Shown piece after piece: positions 18,578-25,710 of a stretch of DNA of 25,710 nucleotides. The notes beneath the pieces are model-generated. The model did no database searches. It saw only the letters and a program-made list of their open reading frames with translations, and was not told the DNA's origin. Position 1 is the stretch's first letter, and every line of letters begins with the position of its first letter. The stretch spans positions 1-25,710 of the forward strand of contig WELA01007412.1 of the NCBI GenBank assembly GCA_009602735.1, given 5' to 3'. The translations under genes were made by a program, and so were the position numbers. This stretch comes from Mesotaenium endlicherianum (lineage: Eukaryota; Streptophyta; Zygnematophyceae; Zygnematales; Mesotaeniaceae).

Positions 18578-18903
18578 GCAGCCTCCGTCGCCTCCGCTGC
18601 CCGTGCAAGGAGCATAGGAGCCTTGCCAGTGGCTGCCTTCGTGCGCACCTCTGCAACCTGTGCAGTTGCTGGCAGCTGGCTCTCGGCTCAGAGTTTGAAC
18701 TGCACTTGCTGGCGGAGACGTCCCTCCGCTTGGAGGAGCTGGCGCCCTTCTCTGACTCCGTCCCCTGGCACACGCAGGTCAAAGAGTGGAATCCCCGTCA
18801 ATCCAGCCCAGCACCGGTCGAGATGGTACCAGCTGTCCCTCGCCTGTCCAGGATGGTGTGATGCGTGCGAGCGGCCAGGTGGACCAATGCACCTGAGTAC
18901 CTG
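18578..18903 (-). repeat. Duplicated block X, copy 2
   Basis: Diverged copy of 16273-16695 lacking about 100 bases. The exon-like frame begins at 18843 behind a TCCTGGACAG acceptor and reads ARDSWYHLDRCWAGLTGIPL. Confidence 0.5.
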
Positions 18904-19196
18904 CCCAAACCTGTCACCTGTCCAGCCTTTTTTTAAAGGCTGCTCGCCCCTGTTCTGAAGACATTATGTTGGCAAGACTGGCAGGACACGTGCTTTGCTC
19001 AAGTGTGCAGCCCTTGCACGTGGAGTGTGCGCATCCGTGGCATGGTGGGATTGCTTCCAGGCACGTGCCGTGTGTGCCACCTGGAGGCTGGAGGCTGGCA
19101 GCCGGGTGAGCATGGGCTCTTATGTGACCAACGGGAGCGTGCCATTTGAGCACGAGGAACCTTGAGGGAGGCTGGGCCAGGCGGTCAGGTGCGTAC

Positions 19197-19289
19197 CGTG
19201 GTCTCGTCAAAAAGTACCATCGTGCCCGAGCCCTGCTTGGCGACGTCCAAGGGACCGAGGGGGGCCCTCTTCCCTGCCATCTTCTTGGC
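19197..19289 (-). CDS. Exon (31 codons), block Z, copy 2
   Basis: A TTGGTTGGGCAG acceptor and an ACCACG|GTACGC donor enclose 93 bp, phase 0. It encodes AKKMAGKRAPLGPLDVAKQG then SGTMVLFDETT, which is clean coding-like sequence. It may be an early exon of the same gene, or of a neighbouring member of a duplicated family. The sequence just downstream (about 19060-19195) matches 17510-17680. Confidence 0.5.
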
Positions 19290-19860
19290 CTGCCCAACCA
19301 AGATAGCTCAGTTGATAAGGAAAATGTACCGAGACAGCCAGCCTAAGTGTGCAACGCACGCTGCAGGCATTGCCAACTCCAACACATTAAGAAGCTACCC
19401 TGATTGAGCATCCAGCATGCAGCATGCACCGCCTTCTAAGAAGCCTCCCAAAGCATACCCTCTCTCAATGCAGCAGGCGGCGTCCTCCATGTGGAGAATG
19501 CCACACGTCCAAGGTGCTCAAACAGCCACTCTAAGACCCAAACACGCCATCTCCAAAAGGCACACACAATGCGCATGCGCCACAGCCCAGCAGGCAGGTT
19601 GCCACATGGATTGGAGACCGAACATGCAGAGCAAGAGCTGAGGCCGTTCCCGCCCATCGGGCCTGGTCTCTCGTCGGGCTATGTCAAGAGCGCCTGCTAA
19701 CGTTAGCTCCTTGTTTTGGTTCGGAGGAGCGCCACGTGCGCCCCCGTTCTCCTTGTCCTGCGACCACGTGCATGCAGGGAGGTTAGAGGAGCCTCCTACA
19801 TGGAAAGAGTGCCAGATTCAGAAACATGCACAATTGTCAGCCGGGGACAACTTAGACAAA
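19290..19860. other. No supported gene
   Basis: GC-rich sequence with short frames on both strands and no motif or splice pair that I can defend. Confidence 0.4.
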
Positions 19861-19869
19861 AGAGATACG

Positions 19870-20376
19870 TCCAAACACGGCACATACACCCACTGCACCC
19901 ATGCACACGCCCACAACTACGGCCATGCCCCCACATCCACACGCACGCACTGGTGCACGTGTTCACATATAAGCAAACAAACGCGCATGCGTATGTACAC
20001 GCTCACGCGCGCGTGAGAGCACTCACTTAAGGCAGACACACACACACACATGCATACACGCATGCATGTATATACGCGTATACCAGGGCGCGTGCACAGA
20101 ATGTGCGAAGGCACACGTTCATGCTTAGAACCACATGTGCACACAAACACGCATTGCGCACGCATGCACACGCACACACACACACACGCACACACGCACA
20201 AGAACAACCCGTCTCGCCCCCCCCTCCCAATTCAATCACACACACAACGCGTGCAGGCACGTGCCCGATTATTCAAGCCTGCCTGCGTGAGTACTCACTT
20301 CCACACGCATAGAAGCACACATGCACACACACACACACACACCCACAACACATTCACACAGGCACATACACACGCA

Positions 20377-20409
<33 letters not shown>

Positions 20410-20470
20410 AATTACACCCACTTGCATGAGCATGCAAATATGTACACCCACGCCCAAGCACGCGCAGGCG
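19870..20470. repeat. Compound (CA)n / (CG)n alternating purine-pyrimidine tract
   Basis: About 600 bases dominated by CA with CG, TA and GCATGC steps. Cleanest runs are at 20034-20050, 20170-20200, 20320-20342 and 20370-20408, the last ending in (CG)n. All Cys/Val-rich or His/Thr-rich frames here are products of the repeat. Confidence 0.92.
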
Positions 20471-20519
20471 CACCTGGGCCTGCTTGCTTACTGGTAAGCA
20501 TGCACACAAGCAAACATGC

Positions 20520-21650
20520 AGGAAGAATTAAATGCAGCTTCAGCCCATTCCTCTCAATCTGCCCCATGTGCTCTCGCCACCCTCCATCACGCTCTCACCA
20601 GCCCCCGCCCATCACCAGTACACCTCTAAGCGATTGCACGAGCTGCAGTAGGAGCCTACATACGTAAAATGCATCATACCAAAAGGCACCGGCCTGAGGA
20701 CGCCACCTGGCTCATTGTGGCGTTGCTGGGGTTGGCGACTGCTGGGATTGGCAATGCTTGTCGAAGGCCGCCCCCTCCAGACATGAGACGGCAAACACGT
20801 TGACATTGGAATTTGATGAGGAAATCAACAGTGCCAATAAATCAGGAAAAGGAGGAAAGAGGGCGGCAATGCACGATATATTCTTATGCTAGTAAAGCAT
20901 GTACAAGAACATAAAGAATACACACACCCAATGTAGCCTGGACTAGAAGGCATACGTTATTAGTTCTTGCCTTGTTAATTAAACAAGACAAGGAGCAAGA
21001 CATTTTTGTGTCTTTAAGGCTGATGAGTAATGCAAAGGTGAAATGTTGGTACCTGAACTTTTCGCGGTGATATTGATCCTGTCCCTGCACCCATCAAACA
21101 AGTAAGCAACCCCGAGACAGGCTACCGATGATGAAAGGGCAATGTATATCGCGGATGAGCAGCATGCGCATGCCTTTCGGAGTTAGCGTTACTGAAATTT
21201 GGGCTCTCATTTGAAATTGCCACTAGCTATAGCAGCTAGTGCTGTTGATGGAGACATTGGGGGGTGTCAGTATGTAAAAAAGGGTGGGAAAAGTAAATGC
21301 ACAAGTGAGATTCTGGCTGAACATTCCAAAAACTTGAGTCAGGACAGCCTAGTTTGTAACCAGCTTGGAACAAAGTCTCAAGCTCACAAATAACAAATGC
21401 CATTATGCGCTACAATTTGATCATGGATCGCACTTCAAGGATGTCAAGTGTGAGCATATGACAATAATATGATTGACTAAAGGCGCAAGGTGTTTCTTAT
21501 AGAAACAATCTTCCCCTTGAACTAAGGCCCGCCTCCCCCTCCCACGAGCACCAACCCCCTGAACATCCGCCATCCCTATCTACCCCATCTCCCTCTCACT
21601 CTAGAAGCTCCTGCCTGCTGCATGTAGAAATATGGCTGATGCTGAAATAC
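20520..21650. other. No supported gene
   Basis: Moderately AT-rich; short frames only, without motifs. No RNA gene was recognised. Confidence 0.45.
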
Positions 21651-21651
21651 T

Positions 21652-21694
21652 CCACCCCCACCCCCACCCCCACCCCCANCACCCCCACCCCCAC
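21652..21694. repeat. (CCCCCA)n repeat interrupted by N
   Basis: CCCCCA units on either side of an N at 21679. This is a third repeat-associated join. Confidence 0.9.
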
Positions 21695-24640
21695 TACATC
21701 TCCACCCTCATCCTCACTGCCATGCCATCTCCCCCCCTTTTCCCCATCCCTCATTGAGAATGAGTATATCAATGTCAATTGGAATTGATGGAGGATGCAC
21801 GTTGCATTGAGGAGGCATGTAGTCCAATCTGGATTACATGCAACGAAAATGTACCATGACTGATTGAGTCAGACATGAGAAGAAGTGGATTATGAGAGCA
21901 CATTTTCTCACCGCTGAAGATGGCAATAATTTGCGAGTCACCGCGGAGGAAGTCAAGCTTGGGAAAGTCATAAATCCGAGATCCCTTATAGCCTATGTAT
22001 CCACCTACACCGGGGTGTCAAGTGTCGTGCCCTGAATAGGAGTAATGAAAAGCTGGCGCTACACTCGTCAGAATGCAGGTTGTATTTCCTTTGATTGAGC
22101 ATTAGATGTTTGTATTCTAATAATGAAACTTAATGGAGCTCGTAACTAGACGCAAGAATTTCAGTAGTCTGCCGTTTTTACGAAGTCCTGGAGCAATGCC
22201 ACCATGCATACGGAAATATCTGGCCGAGATATATTTCAACAGCCGTGTATATGTGCAGACCTTATATATCGATAAGTCCAAAACTTCATTGAGCGATGTA
22301 GGAGATGCATGTAAAGTCCCGTTAGTGAGACATATAATCAGCCAACTCGGAGAAGGAGAGCACTAAGACTAACGCCGACAAGTCTACCCGATTCACTGCC
22401 TCAGCCTTTCTTTGTGTGATTGATTGAAAGCAAGCTTCTGCTATGCGTCACTCTGAAGATTCATCCAATGGCAAATTTGAACACACAACTTCGTCAGAGT
22501 CAATCCGCACTTCAACTTCGGATTAAAGTACACGACAAATTTACCACCAATCAAACGTAAGCTTCCAGATCTTACTGCAATTTCTGCAACAATCCCCTGG
22601 TACGCGCTAAATTACCCCTCATACCATGGTCATCTTGTTGCGTACCACTTGAAGCCTTGCCGATCATTTTGCGTGCTCAAAGGGACCCTGCTGCTACACA
22701 TTATGCAAACATACCCCTGCTACATTTTCTTTCTTGTACAATGTACGATAGCTATCGTGCCTAACAGTGTCGGTCCCTCGACACGCGCGTAGCCATCCAG
22801 CACGTGTGTCTTCAACCTGGTCGATGTGTCGGTGGCCCTCCTCGCGTGTGGGCAAACATGGTCGATCGACCTTCGCACGTGTTTCGGTGACAAGCCTTAC
22901 CAGGGTTAACCCATCCCTGGGCTCCTGAACTTGCTCCATGCAACCATGACCAACACTCAGAGCAACGTTTCTCCCTCACCTAGCTCTCACCATCTGCTTA
23001 TCCTAAGACTTAGCAGATTTTTTTAAAAAAAGTCTTGCCTTGCCTTAATTCCTCTTACAAGGACGGAATTCTCTTACTTCCACATAGGCTTTACGCCTTA
23101 AGGTTCTTGGATTCACAGGCGAGCAAATTGTAGTTTGCAAAAATCACACTCTAAGCAGCTTGACATACAACGTCAGATTCAGAGAAAATCGCCCTTCAGG
23201 CTTTTGCTTAACTTTCACAAAGTCACAGCTTACAAAACTCTGAAACTACACGTCTATGCTGGCCTGGGTCAAGCTCTTCACTTAACACCGCGCCTTAACA
23301 GCTCTTCACTGCTCACTCAGTTCTTCACTAGGAGCTTTATCTGCCAATACTACTCTCTCTCTTCGAGATGCGAATGCGACTTCTGAGAACTTGGAAACTA
23401 ACACACAACTCACCATTTTAAGGCTGCTTCACACACACTTGTGGCGTTCGGCCGAATCTGTGCTAATCTCCTAGCAGATTCTATTATGCAGTTCTCCTTC
23501 TTTCAACAGTGAGATTCCCTCTTGGGAACTCCTACAATCCTAACTTATCTATGATACACTGAGAAGAATCTTCAGCGTCGGCAGAAGCGTGGGGCCTCGG
23601 CTCTCCAATGGCCTTGGGAACTCCTTCTTCTTCTTCGCGCCCTTCTTCTCCTTCCTTCTGCTCCTTCTGCTCCTTGGCAAAGGTGCGTGAGAGTGAATGA
23701 CATGTCTCAGGCTAGATTTGTGCCTTTCGCAGGCACCACACAGCATCATCTTCTGAGAATGCCATGCTTAGTCACAAAGCTTAGCTGCATGTCGCTTCTG
23801 CCTAGCCATGCTCAACTCAAACTCGTAGTCACTCAGCATGCATGCACATCTTGTGACTGTCGCGCGTGGCTGCTTAGCTTCTCAGCTGGCAGTCACACCT
23901 AATTGGCTCATGGCTAAGAACTCCTGAGCGGCGCGTATAAGCAAATGCCACTTGCTCAAAATTTCCAACCGGGCGGCCGTAACCTATCTTGGCGTTGCGG
24001 CCATGACCTGGCTTAATCTGCCAGTCACGCAGTACCTGACTTGGTACCTGCTGGGCGGCTCATTACTGATCCCCAGCTTCTAGCCTCGCGGCTGTCTATG
24101 CTGTCAAAACCTCCCCCATTCCTGGGTGTGGGGCACATTGACATTGACCCCTTGCCAGTGGTCTTGACGCTGACATAACCGCTGACTGCGACGTAGTCAG
24201 TCAAGTGGTCGGTGAGTCAACGTTGACTTTCCGTACCTGGGTGGCCGTAGCTTGCGCTGCGCGTGCGACACCGTCAAACGGATAGCAGTCGCGACATAGC
24301 CACCCCGCTGTCTAACTTGCGAAAGTGTGCGAAAACATTTGAGAACTACCCCGGTTTGAAACCTTCTGCACTAGCTCCAATTTTCCCTCTCATGCTCTCG
24401 CTTTCAGCTCTCGCTCATCTCTCGTCGTCGCACTTTCATAGCAAGGTGGGTTGGAGTAAAATTTGTGTAGAGAAATTTAGCAGGCCGTGTTGGCCGGTTT
24501 GGGCAGTATGCTCCCTATCTCTCTCCCCCTCTCTCTCATGTGGATGGTTGGGGGTGTTTGGTCTGTTGTTACCTGTCAGAATATTCAGCATCTTGCTTTG
24601 GGGCGGTGGTTTTCATGCTCTCTCTGAGCCTTCCTCCATT
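21695..24640. other. No supported gene
   Basis: Short frames on both strands without motifs. Bases 22900-24260 differ in texture (many short CTTCAC/CTCACT words) and could be an old transposon remnant, but I found no terminal repeats or coding match. Confidence 0.4.
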
Positions 24641-25016
24641 CCTTGTTCTTTCACCTCCTCTCGATAGCAGGAAGGGTGGGGGTATGTGTGGGACGCAGCC
24701 ATTTCAAGTCAGAGGCTATTCCTAAATCTGCCGACGCCAATGGCAGCCGCTGCAACCCCAAAGCTGCCTGCAAGGTTGTCCGCCTCCTCCGTCCCTTTTC
24801 CTGCCCTCTCCTGCTCTGCCCGTACTCCCCATTGCTCCTTGCAGTGGTAAGGAGGAAGGGAGGCAGGAAAGGGGCCCTTTGGGGGACATTCTGGGATGAT
24901 TTTGGGAGCATTGCAGCCAACTGCTCCAAGTCATGAGGCTCGACTTCGGCATGCAGATTGGAAGTGAGCTTGAGGGAGTATTTGATAGTATCACAAAAGA
25001 AGCACCCCACTTTTGC

Positions 25017-25118
25017 CTCTCTCTCCCTCTCTCTCTCTCTAGCAGGCAGGGATGAGAAGAGTTGACAAGCTTCGGCAACAGGTTGGGTCAGGGGTAGAAG
25101 CAGGCTCGTGTGAAGCGT

Positions 25119-25187
<69 letters not shown>

Positions 25188-25188
25188 G
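25017..25188. repeat. (CT)n runs and compound (CT)n(CA)n microsatellite
   Basis: A (CT)n run lies at about 25017-25041. At 25121-25152 another (CT)n passes directly into (CA)n at 25152-25180, followed by GCACACGG. Confidence 0.95.
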
Positions 25189-25710
25189 ACTCGGACACAC
25201 AGACGCCTTATGGCTGTGGGAAGTTGAGGATGGGCTCCGCTTGGCATGAGCTTATCTGAGCCCAACACCCTGTTAGTGTCACTTGCTTGCTGCATCTGGA
25301 CCAAATTTTGAGCCTGCCCAATCCCCATGCAAGAGAAACCGGCCTGCCACGTCAGCTTTGCCGGGTTGGCTGGTCCTGTTGTGAGCCTCAGGTAATTGGG
25401 GGAATGTACTGTGAACATTCGAAGGGGCTGACTTTTGGCAGATGAACCTGCTGGGGATTTGCATGCAATGCAAATGATGGATGCCGTACGGGTGCAACCA
25501 GCGCTCTTCCCGGCTGGCTCTGCGTCAGCACTATCCGGACTCATGAGCACGCCTGCAAGGTTGCACAGGCTCGCACGTTGAGGCACAGCACGGGCGGGCC
25601 AAGCAGGACTATCAGCAGCTTGCAGCACACAAGTTGTAATGAATCAGTATATTGGTAGATATAATATTCATTTAAATATAATAGTTAATTTAGTTCAGCC
25701 TGCTGAACTT
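25189..25710. other. No supported gene
   Basis: Unique sequence, becoming AT-rich after 25630. A long minus-strand frame across 24651-25628 runs through the microsatellite and is not convincing. Confidence 0.4.

Noticed and set aside
20041..20080. Possible CRISPR-like or telomeric repeat
   Set aside because: Units are simple dinucleotides without spacers; the CCCCCA array at 21652 is likewise a short simple repeat, not a telomere.
19917..20457. Cys/Val-rich and His/Thr-rich frames
   Set aside because: Translation products of the CA/CG repeat.
24651..25628. Minus-strand 325-codon frame
   Set aside because: It runs through a (CT)n(CA)n microsatellite. One segment near 24900-24970 (LTSNLHAEVEPHDLEQLAAM) looks coding-like, but I found no splice partners or family match.

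Overview
This window looks like part of a draft nuclear scaffold from a green-lineage eukaryote, most likely a streptophyte alga or other early-branching plant relative. Three things point there: spliceosomal GT-AG exons, an isolated exon that reads like the plant form of the gamma-secretase subunit APH-1, and a plant-type Ty3/gypsy chromovirus whose primer site resembles the 3' end of initiator tRNA-Met. Microsatellites are abundant. Three single-N joins (228, 3490, 21679) all sit in repeats, which suggests a draft assembly. I cannot name the species.

Layout. 1-443 is the 3' part of an LTR of the same family as the complete element further right, but in the opposite orientation. 444-2550 is mostly non-coding, with weak minus-strand exon candidates, including half of a C2H2 zinc finger. 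2747-2902 (+) is the APH-1-like exon. 3400-3545 is a G-rich tract ending in 55 consecutive G after an N. 3546-5329 shows no gene. From 8772 down to 5330 (minus strand) runs a chain of small exons with good splice sites, nearly all in phase 0; I do not recognise the protein.

8773-15452 is a complete, young Ty3/gypsy chromovirus on the minus strand. It has 503-bp LTRs differing at only about 4 positions, a 5-bp target duplication (CTCCT), a primer binding site, overlapping gag and pol frames, a 3' UTR with three 43-bp repeats, and a polypurine tract. The gag-pol overlap carries the slippery heptamer A AAA AAC followed by a GC-rich hairpin, a textbook arrangement for -1 ribosomal frameshifting. 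The element sits inside a minus-strand host exon coding an acidic protein; removing it together with one target copy gives back a 285-bp open frame flanked by splice signals. The insertion is therefore likely to disrupt the gene whose exons continue on its left.

15573-19290 carries more minus-strand exon-like blocks. Several are duplicated and diverged, and some copies have in-frame stops, so this is either a gene with repeated exons or a decaying local duplication. 19870-20470 is an alternating CA/CG tract prone to Z-DNA. 20500-25710 holds microsatellites and no gene I can support.
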